DNA from: an uncultured Gammaproteobacteria bacterium
GTDB taxonomy: Bacteria > Pseudomonadota > Gammaproteobacteria > DRJJ01
Assembly: GCA_947258795.1 (NCBI GenBank)
Contig: CAMYJU010000005.1
Location: 90,996 to 154,995 of the forward strand
Reading direction: 5' to 3'
Length of the DNA stretch: 64,000 bases
Positions 17,190-27,211 of the stretch are shown here, piece by piece. Within the stretch, counting starts at the first letter, position 1. Each line of letters begins with the position of its first letter. Under the pieces are notes generated by a model. That model was not told the origin of the DNA. It saw only the letters and a program-made list of their open reading frames with translations, and did no database searches. The position numbers and the translations under genes are program-made.

Positions 17190-17956
17190 ACTACACTCAG
17201 AAAACTTCTCACTTTTTTCAGGTCCTGCCACGCCCTGGCCTTGTCTTTCGGTGTACGCAACAGGTAGGCAGGATGATAACTTATCATCAGCGGGATATCC
17301 GTATCTGCGTAACAGTACTGTTTTCCGCGCAAACGCGCCAGGCTGTCCTTTGTGTGCAACAGGTTCTGGGCCGCGACTCGGCCAAGCACCAGGATCAGGT
17401 CCGGCTCGATCAGCTCGATCTGTCGACGCAAAAAGTGTGCGCAGGCCTGGATTTCACCGGGGTTCGGATCGCGGTTGTTCGGTGGCCGGCATTTCAGCAC
17501 ATTGGCGATATACACCTGTTCACGTTTCAAGCCGATCGCGAACAGCAATTCGCTCAGTAGTAGCCCAGCCGCCCCGACAAACGGCAGCCCCTGGCGGTCC
17601 TCCTCGGCACCCGGCGCCTCGCCGATAATCATCAGGCGCGCCTGCTCATCACCACTGCCGAATACCGTGTTGGTACGGCTGCGTGCGAGCTCACAGGCCT
17701 GACATTCCACCACCTGTGCCTGCAGGTCAGTCAGCTTATCCACTAGCGGTCTAACCGGTATATCGGCCGGAATACCAGTAGGTTCAGTCGCTTCGACAGC
17801 CGGCTGCGGAATCTGTGACGCAGGCGGCTCGGCCAGGGTATGCCAGTCCGGTGGTGCGTCCGACTGATCGCTAGCGGCGCGGTCGGGTTCCGGCCTGATT
17901 TTCCAGACCGGAATCTCCATCGCGTCCAGCGCCATTTTTTGCCGACGGCTGAGCAC
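17186..17956 (-). CDS. Family 4 uracil-DNA glycosylase (4Fe-4S)
   Basis: Removes uracil from DNA. Motif 1 is GEAPGAEEDRQGLPFVG and motif 2 is MISYHPAYLLR. Four Cys positions for the iron-sulfur cluster are present: CQAC, NVLKCRPPNNRDP and QACAHFL. The N-terminal ~85 residues are a variable linker. The most likely start is GTG at 17956, because GAAGGA precedes it at good spacing and the encoded SRRQKMALDAM opening fits the family. The longer ATG frame at 18001 would run into leuA. It is co-transcribed with leuA (upstream) and rimI (overlapping, downstream). Confidence 0.88.
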   Translation of the reverse strand: MLSRRQKMALDAMEIPVWKIRPEPDRAASDQSDAPPDWHTLAEPPASQIPQPAVEATEPTGIPADIPVRPLVDKLTDLQAQVVECQACELARSRTNTVFGSGDEQARLMIIGEAPGAEEDRQGLPFVGAAGLLLSELLFAIGLKREQVYIANVLKCRPPNNRDPNPGEIQACAHFLRRQIELIEPDLILVLGRVAAQNLLHTKDSLARLRGKQYCYADTDIPLMISYHPAYLLRTPKDKARAWQDLKKVRSFLSVV

Positions 17957-17972
17957 TAGCGCAGGTCCTTCA

Positions 17973-19523
17973 TTACACGTCGGCCGCCTGCGGATGCTCA
18001 CGATCCACCGGGTACAGCATGCGGTTCAGCGCGTTGATGTAGGCCTTCAGCGAAGCCAGTACGATGTCGGTATCCGAGCCCTGGCCATTGACGATACGTC
18101 CGCCCTTCTCCAGGCGTACGGTCACCTCACCCTGCGAGTCGGTGCCGCTGGTGATATTGTTGACCGAATACAGTTGCAAATCGGTACCGCTGTCGATGAT
18201 CTTGTCGACGGCCTGGTAGGTCGCATCGACCACACCACCGCCGGTAGCAGTGGCCTGTTTTTCCTCACCATTTACGCTGAGCACGACATCGGCCTGCGGC
18301 GTCTCGCCGGTTTCACTGCACACCTTTAACGACACCAGCTTGATGCGTTCGTTCTCGGCCTCGACGCTGGATTCGGTCAGCAACGCCTGTAAATCCTCGT
18401 CAAAGATCTCGTGTTTCTTGTCGGCCAGCTCCTTGAAGCGCGCAAACGCGTTGTTAAGTTCCTCTTCCGCTGAGAACTCGACGCCCAGCTCCTCCAGCCG
18501 GGAGCGGAACGCGTTCCGGCCGGAGTGTTTGCCCAGTACCATACGGTTGGCGGTCCAGCCAACATCCTGGGCGCGCATGATCTCGTAGGTCTCTCGACTT
18601 TTGAGTACACCGTCCTGATGAATACCGGACTCGTGCGCAAATGCGTTCAGGCCGACGATGGCCTTGTTCGGTTGTACCGGGAAGCCAGTTATATTCGACA
18701 CCAGTCGAGAGCAGGTCACAATCTGGGTGGTATCCAGGCGGGTGTCGCAGGTGAACACGTCGCGGCGGGTGCGCACACCCATGACCACTTCCTCCAGTGC
18801 GGCGTTACCGGCACGCTCGCCCAGACCATTGATGGTGCATTCCACCTGGCGTGCTCCATTGACCACGGCGGCGAGGGAATTGGCCACGGCCAGACCCAGG
18901 TCATTGTGACAATGCACCGAAAACACGGCCTGGTCCGAATTCGGGATGCGTTCGCGCAAATCATGGATCAGGCGGCCAAACTGTTCCGGGATATTGTAGC
19001 CAACGGTATCCGGGATGTTGATGGTGGTGGCACCGGCCTCGATCACCGCCTCGATCACCCGGCAAAGAAAATCCGGTTCTGAACGACCGGCATCCTCAGG
19101 TGAGAATTCGACGTTATCGGTATACTGGCGCGCACGCTTGACCGCATGCACGGCCTGTTCCAGCACCTGGTCAGGCGTCATGCGCAGTTTCATCTCCATG
19201 TGGATCGGTGAGGTGGCAATGAAGGTATGGATGCGCGCTGAGTTGGCTTCTTTCAGCGCTTCGCCGGCGCGGTCGATGTCCTTATCCAGTGCCCGGGCCA
19301 GGCCACATACCGTACTATCCTTGATAATACGCGCAACGGCCTGTACGGATTCGAAATCTCCCGGGCTGGCAATCGGGAAACCGGCCTCGATCACATTAAC
19401 GCGCATACGCTCCAGCGCCTTGGCAATACGGACTTTCTCGTCACGGGTCATCGAGGCGCCGGGGCTTTGCTCACCATCTCGCAAAGTGGTATCAAATATA
19501 ATCAAATGGTCGCTGTTACTCAT
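17973..19523 (-). CDS. leuA: 2-isopropylmalate synthase
   Basis: Condenses acetyl-CoA with 2-oxoisovalerate, the first committed step of leucine synthesis. The 516-residue protein has the HMGL-like TIM barrel with [16 protein letters not shown] at the N-terminus, the metal-binding [16 protein letters not shown] and [15 protein letters not shown]. The C-terminal regulatory LeuA_dimer domain (about residue 390 on) is complete. It is followed closely by udg and rimI, so the three may share a transcript. Upstream lie a promoter at 19772-19800 and a leucine-rich leader peptide at 19628-19723, pointing to attenuation by leucyl-tRNA supply. Confidence 0.97.
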   Translation of the reverse strand: MSNSDHLIIFDTTLRDGEQSPGASMTRDEKVRIAKALERMRVNVIEAGFPIASPGDFESVQAVARIIKDSTVCGLARALDKDIDRAGEALKEANSARIHTFIATSPIHMEMKLRMTPDQVLEQAVHAVKRARQYTDNVEFSPEDAGRSEPDFLCRVIEAVIEAGATTINIPDTVGYNIPEQFGRLIHDLRERIPNSDQAVFSVHCHNDLGLAVANSLAAVVNGARQVECTINGLGERAGNAALEEVVMGVRTRRDVFTCDTRLDTTQIVTCSRLVSNITGFPVQPNKAIVGLNAFAHESGIHQDGVLKSRETYEIMRAQDVGWTANRMVLGKHSGRNAFRSRLEELGVEFSAEEELNNAFARFKELADKKHEIFDEDLQALLTESSVEAENERIKLVSLKVCSETGETPQADVVLSVNGEEKQATATGGGVVDATYQAVDKIIDSGTDLQLYSVNNITSGTDSQGEVTVRLEKGGRIVNGQGSDTDIVLASLKAYINALNRMLYPVDREHPQAADV

Positions 19524-19627
19524 ACTGTTCTGCTCTCTGTCACTGTGTCTGTCGAGGCATTGCCCCGCTCTGTCGGTTTTTGTTACGTGTATTAGACCCT
19601 CGCCAGGGTATGCTATCGTAGTCTGCC

Positions 19628-19723
19628 TTACGGCAGCAGTCGCAGAGACAGTAGTAGTCGATCATTCAGGCGGGCAGCACAAACAGGCACAGACAGGGGT
19701 TTCTGTGCCGGCAAGATAATCAT
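19628..19723 (-). CDS. leuL: leu leader peptide (attenuator)
   Basis: A 31-codon frame runs from ATG at 19723 to TAA at 19628, between the leuA promoter and leuA. Its C-terminal third reads [10 protein letters not shown]: six Leu codons in ten, including two rare CTA. This is the signature of a leu-operon leader peptide, where ribosome stalling at Leu codons controls transcription of leuA. The end of the frame overlaps a hairpin, CTGCC-GTAA-GGCAG. No classical terminator with a U-run was found between the leader and leuA, and the Shine-Dalgarno is weak, so the exact mechanism is open. Confidence 0.6.
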   Translation of the reverse strand: MIILPAQKPLSVPVCAARLNDRLLLSLRLLP

Positions 19724-19771
19724 GTTTATGCTGTTCTGGTTCATATCGTTTGACTTGAATTACTGGCTTTT

Positions 19772-19800
19772 AATATAGCCTGAATTCAGGTACTTGCCAA
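19772..19800 (-). promoter_or_regulatory. Sigma-70 promoter of the leuA transcript
   Basis: On the minus strand TTGGCA (19800-19795) and TATATT (19777-19772) are separated by exactly 17 bp. Transcription would start near 19765, about 40 bases before the leader-peptide ATG. The spacer contains the perfect 12-bp palindrome CCTGAATTCAGG, a possible repressor site. Confidence 0.65.
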
Positions 19801-19868
19801 GCTGTAATTACCGCTGCGGCTGTGGAATATCACCACTGGCGATCCCGGGCAGGCTGACACCGCCCAGG

Positions 19869-20681
19869 CTAGTCTCCGGACGCGGCCGGTTCACGACGGC
19901 GCTTCAGCCTGATTTTCCTGATCACCCACTGTATCGGTCCGGACAGGGCATAGCCGGCAAACACCACGAAAAACACCTTGGGTGGGTCGATAGCCACCAG
20001 CACGAAGATCAGCACCACTACACTGATACCGAGAAACGGAATGCGTTCGCGGTCCGACTGACCCAGGCTCTTGAAGCTGGTGTAGAGCACCGGCAACACC
20101 ATCAGCACACCGGCTACGATGGTCAATAAAAAGGAAGGTAACCACAACAGGTTTGCATTCCCCTGGATATTCATATCATCAAACACCCACACGAACGAGA
20201 CCATCAGGGTTGCGGCCGATGGACTGGCCAGACCCAGGAAATAACGCTTGTCGATCTTGCCAGTCATGACATTGAAGCGCGCCAGGCGCATGGCCGCCAT
20301 CGCGGTATAGAAGAAGGCTGCCAGCCAGCCAAACCGGGCCCATTGCCAACCCAGCTCCACCATGCTGGCCAGAGACCATTGGTACATGATCAGCGCCGGC
20401 GCCAGACCGAAAGACAACAGGTCGGCCAGGCTGTCGTACTGGGCGCCAAATTCACTCTGGGTATTGGTCAGGCGGGCGACGCGGCCGTCGACGCCATCCA
20501 GGAACATCGCAATAATCACCGCGATCGCGGCTGCGGTGAAACGGCCATTCATGGCCAGGATAATCGCGAAGAACCCGGCAAACAATCCGGCCGTGGTAAA
20601 CAGATTGGGCAACAAATAAACCGCCTTGCGCGGTTTTTGCCTGGCTTGACTTTCGCTGGTCTGGTTCATTTTATGCGCCAC
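19869..20681 (-). CDS. pssA: CDP-diacylglycerol-serine O-phosphatidyltransferase
   Basis: An integral membrane enzyme making phosphatidylserine from CDP-diacylglycerol and serine. The 270-residue protein has several membrane spans and the CDP-alcohol phosphotransferase signature DGVDGRVARLTNTQSEFGAQYDSLAD. It is the type II, membrane-spanning form rather than the E. coli peripheral type. It follows psd by 6 bp on the same strand, so decarboxylase and synthase of the phosphatidylethanolamine pathway are co-transcribed. Confidence 0.93.
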   Translation of the reverse strand: MAHKMNQTSESQARQKPRKAVYLLPNLFTTAGLFAGFFAIILAMNGRFTAAAIAVIIAMFLDGVDGRVARLTNTQSEFGAQYDSLADLLSFGLAPALIMYQWSLASMVELGWQWARFGWLAAFFYTAMAAMRLARFNVMTGKIDKRYFLGLASPSAATLMVSFVWVFDDMNIQGNANLLWLPSFLLTIVAGVLMVLPVLYTSFKSLGQSDRERIPFLGISVVVLIFVLVAIDPPKVFFVVFAGYALSGPIQWVIRKIRLKRRREPAASGD

Positions 20682-20687
20682 TTGGAC

Positions 20688-21365
20688 TCAGGTAGCCATG
20701 GCTTCGCGATTCAGGCTACGTTTGCTTTCCTTACTCAGTATAGCAATGATATCACTGCCACACTTGAGCCGGTCGCCCGGTTTGCACTTCAGACGCGTAT
20801 CAATAGGCAGAAACACATGGACCATTGAGCCGAAGCGGTAGTAACCGCAACGACGCCCCTGGCCGACGCGTTCACCGGAAAGGATGTAGCAGTGCAGTGG
20901 TTTCCACTTTACATCCTTCTGCAACATCATCACCACGTCATCACCTTCGTCCGTCTTGATCCAGGTACTGGCATACATCATGTTCGGCTTTATCCCGCCC
21001 TTGCTACCAGGACCGTCGTAGTACAGCATCTTCTGCTGCATCTTGCCTTCGATAGGACTGCGTATCGCGTAGGTACCAAGATAGTTCATGCGCATGCTGA
21101 TGCGTATCGCGGTACGGTCGACATAGGGATCATTGTCTTCTGCTATCGAGGTAACGATACCATCGACGGGACTGATTATCGCCAGCGGGATGGACGGTAT
21201 CTCGCGATCGGGGTCACGGTAAACAAACACCACCAGAATAATCAGCAACCATACAGGGATGGCCGCATAGATATTAAACGCGATCAGCAGTGCTATTGAC
21301 AGCGCAACCAGCAACAGAACGACCCGGTGTCCCTCCCGGGATATTCTCATGTCTTTAATATTCAT
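20688..21365 (-). CDS. psd: Phosphatidylserine decarboxylase (short, archaeal-type)
   Basis: Converts phosphatidylserine to phosphatidylethanolamine using a pyruvoyl group made by self-cleavage. The protein is about 225 residues, the short form. Membrane segments lie near the N-terminus, and the cleavage-site motif is RFGSMVHVFLP, where Gly-Ser is expected to be cut to give the small alpha chain. The start is placed at the ATG at 21365; the longer frame to 21392 would need a TTG start. The second Met at 21350 is also possible. It forms an operon with pssA. Confidence 0.88.
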   Translation of the reverse strand: MNIKDMRISREGHRVVLLLVALSIALLIAFNIYAAIPVWLLIILVVFVYRDPDREIPSIPLAIISPVDGIVTSIAEDNDPYVDRTAIRISMRMNYLGTYAIRSPIEGKMQQKMLYYDGPGSKGGIKPNMMYASTWIKTDEGDDVVMMLQKDVKWKPLHCYILSGERVGQGRRCGYYRFGSMVHVFLPIDTRLKCKPGDRLKCGSDIIAILSKESKRSLNREAMAT

Positions 21366-21475
21366 CTGACCGGGCTTAGCCGCACCCAACAACCCTGATG
21401 TTCCGGTTTGCCGGAATCATGACTGAACCCTCTCCTTTGCACCTCGCCCTGATAACACGGCGACGAAATAGTCGA

Positions 21476-22498
<1,023 letters not shown>

Positions 22499-22568
22499 TT
22501 ACCCTGATAGTTAAAACAAAAAAATCCATACAACAGGCACGCACCAACATGGCGTACCACACAATTCG

Positions 22569-23060
22569 TTAAAGACTGAGTGAGACTTCCCCGCGGGTTA
22601 TCCCGATTACACCGGAGCGTACCACTTCAATTATCGGAACCGGTATCGCGCTGACAAACGCATCGATCTTGTCAGCCGAACCGGTCAGTTCCACGGTATA
22701 AATATTGTCGGTCACATCGATGATATTGCCGCGGAAGATATCGGACAGCCGCTTCATCTCCTCGCGATCCTTGCCATCGCCGACACTGACCTTGACCATC
22801 ATCATTTCGCGCTCGATGTGCGCACCGTCAGTCATGTCCTGCAGCTTGACCACATCGACCAGCTTGTGCAGCTGCTTGGTGATCTGCTCGATGATTTCTT
22901 CCGTGCCCCGGGTTACCAGTGTCATACGCGACAGTGACGGGTCATCCGTCGGTGCGACAGTCAGGGACTCGATGTTATAGCCGCGCGCGGTAAACAGACC
23001 CGCCACGCGTGACAGGGCCCCTGCCTCGTTTTCCATCAAGATAGAAATAATATGTCGCAT
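22569..23060 (-). CDS. ilvH: Acetolactate synthase small (regulatory) subunit
   Basis: The 163-residue protein begins with an ACT domain, MRHIISILMENEAGALSRVAGLF followed by RGYNIESLTV, which binds valine for feedback inhibition. A C-terminal ACT-like domain (DNIYTVELTGSADKIDAFV) follows. Length matches the IlvH/IlvN family. It starts 2 bp after the ilvB stop, so the two subunits are translated together. Confidence 0.96.
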   Translation of the reverse strand: MRHIISILMENEAGALSRVAGLFTARGYNIESLTVAPTDDPSLSRMTLVTRGTEEIIEQITKQLHKLVDVVKLQDMTDGAHIEREMMMVKVSVGDGKDREEMKRLSDIFRGNIIDVTDNIYTVELTGSADKIDAFVSAIPVPIIEVVRSGVIGITRGEVSLSL

Positions 23061-23062
23061 GC

Positions 23063-24757
23063 TTACACCAGTATCATTTCGTTCTGGCCTGCGCCAGCCG
23101 GGATCATCGGATAGACATTCTCTTCCGGATCGGTCACAAAATCCAGGAACACGGCCCGGTCCTTCTGTTTCATGGCCTCAAGCAGCGCACCCTCGATATC
23201 GGCCGGGTCCTTGACCTGTATGCCGATATGTCCATAGCTTTCGGCCAGCTTGACAAAGTCCGGCAGGGATTCCATGTAGGACATCGCATAGCGGCCGTCA
23301 TAAAAGAACTCCTGCCACTGGCGCACCATGCCCAGGTAACCGTTGTTCAGACTAACGACCTTGATCGGTAATCCATACTGACGAATGGTGGACAGTTCCT
23401 GAATACACATCTGGATACTGCCTTCACCGGTGATACAGGCAACCGTCGCATCCGGATGGGCAAGCTGCACACCCATTGCCGCCGGCAGACCAAAGCCCAT
23501 CGTGCCCAGACCACCGGAGTTGATCCAGCGGCGTGGCTGATCGAACTTGTAGTACTGCGCGGCCCACATCTGGTGCTGACCGACGTCGGAGGTAATAAAC
23601 GCGTCACCGCCGGTAACCTCGTACAGCGACTGGATCACCGCCTGCGGCTTGATCAGCTTGCTGCTGGTATCGAATTTCAGACAATCCAGCGCACGCCATT
23701 CCTCGATCTGTTTCCACCACTCGGCCAGCGCCTCCTCGTCCGGACTGCGCTTGTCGGCCTTCAACAGCTTGATCATCTCTTTCAGAACATGTCCGACCGA
23801 ACCGACGATGGGTACATCGACCTTGACGTTTTTCGAGATCGAGGCCGGGTCCACATCGATATGGATAATCTTTGCAGTCGGACAGAACTTTTCAACATTG
23901 CCGGTCACGCGGTCGTCGAAGCGGGCACCGATCGCAATCAGCACATCACAGTTATGCATGCCCAGGTTGGCTTCATAGGTACCATGCATCCCGAGCATGC
24001 CCAGGAACTGCCTGTCGGTGGCCGGATAGGCGCCCAGGCCCATCAGGGTCTGGGTAATCGGGAAGTTCAGCTGGCGGGTAAATCCTGTCAGCTCGGCCGC
24101 GGCGTTGTCCAGCACCACACCGCCACCACTGTAAATCATTGGCCGTTTCGCAGTCATCAGCATATCGATCGCGCGCTTGACCTGTCCGGTATGACCTTTA
24201 GTCACCGGATTATAGGAACGCATGCTAACTTTGCGCGGGTAGTGATATTCCGTCTTCAGTGCGGTCACATCCTTAGGAATATCGACCACCACCGGGCCGG
24301 GACGACCGGTAGTGGCGATATAAAAGGCCTTTTTCATCGTATCCGCCAGGTCGTTAACATCCTTGACCAGGAAGTTATGTTTCACGCAGGGGCGCGTGAT
24401 GCCGACCGAATCGACCTCCTGGAAGGCATCGTTACCGATCAGGCTGGTCGGCACCTGCCCGGTGATCACAACCATCGGGATGGAGTCCATGTAGGCGGTG
24501 GCGATACCGGTCACCGCATTGGTAGCCCCCGGACCGGAAGTGACCAGCACTACACCGGGCTTGCCGGTCGAACGGGCATAGCCGTCCGCCGCATGCGTGG
24601 CCGCCTGTTCATGACGAACCATAATGTGCTTGACCTGTTCCTGGCGATACAGGGCGTCATAAATGTGTAATACCGCCCCGCCCGGGTAGCCGAATATATA
24701 CTCGACACCTTCATCTTTCAGACACTGGACAAAAATGTCAGCACCGGTTAATTCCAC
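23063..24757 (-). CDS. ilvB: Acetolactate synthase large (catalytic) subunit
   Basis: Thiamine-diphosphate enzyme of branched-chain amino acid synthesis. The start is GTG at 24757, with GGAG eight bases upstream, giving [19 protein letters not shown] as in homologues; the ATG frame from 24862 would add an unconserved extension. Visible features: [15 protein letters not shown], the catalytic Glu in [16 protein letters not shown], the central FAD-binding region, and the C-terminal TPP site [21 protein letters not shown] with [12 protein letters not shown]. The length, 564 residues, is normal. Confidence 0.95.
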   Translation of the reverse strand: MELTGADIFVQCLKDEGVEYIFGYPGGAVLHIYDALYRQEQVKHIMVRHEQAATHAADGYARSTGKPGVVLVTSGPGATNAVTGIATAYMDSIPMVVITGQVPTSLIGNDAFQEVDSVGITRPCVKHNFLVKDVNDLADTMKKAFYIATTGRPGPVVVDIPKDVTALKTEYHYPRKVSMRSYNPVTKGHTGQVKRAIDMLMTAKRPMIYSGGGVVLDNAAAELTGFTRQLNFPITQTLMGLGAYPATDRQFLGMLGMHGTYEANLGMHNCDVLIAIGARFDDRVTGNVEKFCPTAKIIHIDVDPASISKNVKVDVPIVGSVGHVLKEMIKLLKADKRSPDEEALAEWWKQIEEWRALDCLKFDTSSKLIKPQAVIQSLYEVTGGDAFITSDVGQHQMWAAQYYKFDQPRRWINSGGLGTMGFGLPAAMGVQLAHPDATVACITGEGSIQMCIQELSTIRQYGLPIKVVSLNNGYLGMVRQWQEFFYDGRYAMSYMESLPDFVKLAESYGHIGIQVKDPADIEGALLEAMKQKDRAVFLDFVTDPEENVYPMIPAGAGQNEMILV

Positions 24758-24869
24758 TGCTTTACTCCAAACGTTCTGTTCCACGCACTCTGTACCGCGC
24801 CGATCACCGTAAAAACCAGCGAAATATCCGCTTGCGCTCCGGCCTGAGGCTTCAAAATGCAAACATTAG

Positions 24870-24898
24870 AAAATACTGTTATTCATGTCCAAGGTCAA
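24870..24898 (-). promoter_or_regulatory. Sigma-70 promoter of ilvBHC
   Basis: The minus-strand TTGACC (24898-24893) and TATTTT (24875-24870) are separated by 17 bp. The start of transcription would be near 24862, about 105 bases before the ilvB GTG. A GGGG-TGATTA-CCCC hairpin lies upstream at about 24946-24960. No leader peptide rich in Ile, Leu or Val was found. Confidence 0.6.
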
Positions 24899-25033
24899 GA
24901 GATTTCAATGAATTTTTGAATACCGCGGCGGTCTACACTGTTAAAGGGGGTAATCACCCCGATACAATGTGTACAGTGCCACGATTCTGACAATACCGGG
25001 CCCGATACCGGCTCAATCCGGCGACTGTTGGAC

Positions 25034-25039
25034 TATAAT
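25034..25039 (+). promoter_or_regulatory. Consensus -10 box TATAAT upstream of the DUF4124 gene
   Basis: A perfect TATAAT lies about 85 bases before the start codon. The -35 region is poor. Divergent from the ilvBHC promoter. Confidence 0.45.
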
Positions 25040-25122
25040 GACAGTCAGTGCCAGAATAAGACAGATTACACCTACTATTACATCAACCTATTTGGATTAG
25101 ATTCATGTCACGGGAAATTTTC

Positions 25123-25611
25123 ATGCTTAAAAAGGGCCTGCCTGTACTGGCCTTGATTGTCACATTGATGTCCGGTTTAACCTTCACATCCGCTATCGCT
25201 GGCGAAGATCAGTACATGTATCGCTACCTGGATGATAACGGGGTCATTACCTACTCACAGACCCCACCCGCGGACGGCCGTGAATCCACCAAGGTACTCA
25301 AGGCATCCATACCCAAGTATGAACGCACTGAATTCGGCGACAAGAAGGACTGGAAAGAACAGGAAGAGTCCATGCAGCGACGACTGCAGGCCGAGAAGGA
25401 CAAGGAAGCACAGATCGCCGAAGAAAAGCGCATCAAGGAACACAACAAGCAGGTTTGCGAGCAAATGCGCAAAAACCTCGCGGTGTTGCAGACCCGTACC
25501 CAGGTCAGACGCATGGTCGACGGTAAACGCGTGATGATGACCGACAAGGAACGCCAGGCCATGATCAACGAGATCAACAAAACCCTGAACTCAACCTGCA
25601 AAGAACTGTAG
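25123..25611 (+). CDS. DUF4124 domain periplasmic protein
   Basis: The start at 25123 is preferred over the in-frame ATG at 25105 because an ACGGGA site precedes it. The protein is about 162 residues, with a signal peptide ending near SAIAGE. A DUF4124 domain follows immediately (MYRYLDDNGVITYSQTPP), and then a long, highly charged helical region rich in Lys and Glu that probably forms a coiled coil. DUF4124 proteins are common secreted proteins of gammaproteobacteria with no settled function. The tautomerase gene begins 2 bp after its stop. Confidence 0.8.
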   Translation: MLKKGLPVLALIVTLMSGLTFTSAIAGEDQYMYRYLDDNGVITYSQTPPADGRESTKVLKASIPKYERTEFGDKKDWKEQEESMQRRLQAEKDKEAQIAEEKRIKEHNKQVCEQMRKNLAVLQTRTQVRRMVDGKRVMMTDKERQAMINEINKTLNSTCKEL

Positions 25612-25612
25612 C

Positions 25613-25957
25613 TTGCCTTACCTGCAGATACAGACCAACCGGGAACTGGCGACGGACCGGCAGCGCGAACTGCTGACCGAGGCCTCGCGTTGTGTTGCGG
25701 AGCAACTGGGCAAACCGGAATCCTATGTGATGGTCAGCATGCAGGATGCGCGGCCTATGCTGTTTGCCGGCAGTGATGCCCCGCTGGCCTACCTGGAACT
25801 GAAAAGCCTCGGTCTGCCGGAAAATAAAACAGCGGAATTTTCAAAGGCGTTGTGCGAGCTGATGCAGGCAAAACTCGGTATCGAGCCGAACCGGGTGTAT
25901 ATCGAGTTTGCCGGTCCCGAGCGTCACATGTGGGGCTGGAACGAGGCCACGTTCTAG
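25613..25957 (+). CDS. MIF-like tautomerase superfamily protein
   Basis: The TTG start two bases after the upstream stop gives Met-Pro-Tyr-Leu, exposing the catalytic N-terminal Pro after Met removal. The 114-residue product resembles macrophage migration inhibitory factor and phenylpyruvate tautomerase: PESYVMVSMQDARPMLFAG, LKSLGLPENKTAEFSKALCELM and NRVYIEFAGPERHMWGWN. Family members tautomerise keto-enol substrates; the physiological substrate here is unknown. It forms an operon with the DUF4124 gene and is convergent with the hydrolase gene at 25974. Confidence 0.85.
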   Translation: MPYLQIQTNRELATDRQRELLTEASRCVAEQLGKPESYVMVSMQDARPMLFAGSDAPLAYLELKSLGLPENKTAEFSKALCELMQAKLGIEPNRVYIEFAGPERHMWGWNEATF

Positions 25958-25973
25958 CGCCCGAAACCCGGCG

Positions 25974-26762
25974 CTATTTGTGATTCATCACCCGGTGCAG
26001 AAATGCACGCACCACCTTCCAGGACGCACGCGCGGCCTCACTGTCGTAACGTTTGCCGGACGGATTCGCAAACGCGTGTTTGGCATCGTACATGTGCATC
26101 TCAAAGGGCTTGCCGGCCTTGTTCATGGCCTGCTGGAAGTCGCTGACCACAGCCGGCGTAATCCAGCCATCCTGTTTCGCATACAGCCCCAGCACAGGCC
26201 CTTGCAGGGTCTTCAGGCGCTCCACGTCCAGAACTGGCTTGCCATAATAGATAATCGTTGCCGCGATATCCTGCGGCGCCTGCAAGCTTGCCTGTAGTGA
26301 CTGGCCACCGCCAAAACACCAGCCGATCGTCGCCAGGCGCCGTCCGGGGCGCTTGAGCCACCCGATGGCGGCCTTGAGTTTACGATTGGCGACGGCCTGG
26401 TCCACCGCCTTCATCAGCTTGCCGGCCTGGTCCGGGTCGCGGGTGATCTTGCCGTCATACAGGTCGATCGCCACCGCGCGGTAGCCCATCGCCGCAAAAC
26501 GGTCTGCCCAACTGCGGATGTGGTCGTTCAGCCCCCACCACTCATGAATCAGCAGGATGCCGTTACTGGCCTGTTCCGGGCCGGTCACATAGACCTTGAA
26601 CGACTGCGAACCCTGCCCCAACATCTGGTCACGGCCCTTGAAATTACTCGGCACCTTGTTGTTGAACTCATGGTCTGCCGGATCCGGCATATGCCTGGCA
26701 TAAGCACCTGGTATTGCTACAAAAAAAGCCATCAGATATACAATTACATGCAATGTGCGCAT
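25974..26762 (-). CDS. Secreted dienelactone hydrolase family protein
   Basis: The 262-residue alpha/beta hydrolase has a signal peptide (about 22 residues, ending AYA). The nucleophile elbow is GWCFGGGQSL with Cys, typical of dienelactone hydrolases. The catalytic Asp lies in KQDGWITPAV and the His in MYDAKHAFANP. GILLIHEWWGLNDHIR forms the oxyanion strand. The substrate is not predictable. Single gene, divergent from the small DUF4124 gene at 26852. Confidence 0.86.
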   Translation of the reverse strand: MRTLHVIVYLMAFFVAIPGAYARHMPDPADHEFNNKVPSNFKGRDQMLGQGSQSFKVYVTGPEQASNGILLIHEWWGLNDHIRSWADRFAAMGYRAVAIDLYDGKITRDPDQAGKLMKAVDQAVANRKLKAAIGWLKRPGRRLATIGWCFGGGQSLQASLQAPQDIAATIIYYGKPVLDVERLKTLQGPVLGLYAKQDGWITPAVVSDFQQAMNKAGKPFEMHMYDAKHAFANPSGKRYDSEAARASWKVVRAFLHRVMNHK

Positions 26763-26851
26763 TTCTATGCTCCTTATTGACTATCCTTGTTACAATCAGC
26801 CCACAACAGGACTGTAGCTGAAATATAGCACGTCAATCAGGGAAACTCTAA

Positions 26852-27097
26852 ATGAAGGCATTGATATTATTAATTATTTTACTGGTCGCCGGTGCCGCCG
26901 CGCTGTACCTGTACAAACCGGGTATGATCGACCGCCTGCTCGGCACCAGTATGCAGACCGAACGCGTCTATAAATGGACGGATGACAAGGGGGTCGTACA
27001 CATTACCGATCAACCTCCGGCCGAAGGAATACCATATGAGACTCAGGATTACCTGCCGGCCACCAATGTGATCCCGGCCCTGAAAAAGGAAGATTGA
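26852..27097 (+). CDS. Small membrane-anchored DUF4124 protein
   Basis: The 81-residue protein has one N-terminal membrane span (residues 2-20) and a short DUF4124-like motif, VYKWTDDKGVVHITDQPPAEG. No catalytic features. It precedes proS by about 115 bp; whether they are co-transcribed is unclear. Confidence 0.75.
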   Translation: MKALILLIILLVAGAAALYLYKPGMIDRLLGTSMQTERVYKWTDDKGVVHITDQPPAEGIPYETQDYLPATNVIPALKKED

Positions 27098-27211
27098 TAA
27101 CGCCAGCATTGGATCAATCGCCAAAAGCATGTAACAATTCAGCCTGTTACGACCTAATGCCCCCGGCGGGCCGTGGACGTCCCTGTTTCTGACTATGAGC
27201 CATAAAAAAAC

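Noticed and set aside
19565..19590. T-run after a G+C stretch upstream of leuA as the leu attenuator
   Set aside because: The T-run is on the plus strand, the wrong orientation for a leuA transcript.
24946..24960. GGGG-CCCC hairpin as an ilv attenuator
   Set aside because: It lies upstream of the predicted -35 box, so it is not in the ilvBHC transcript.
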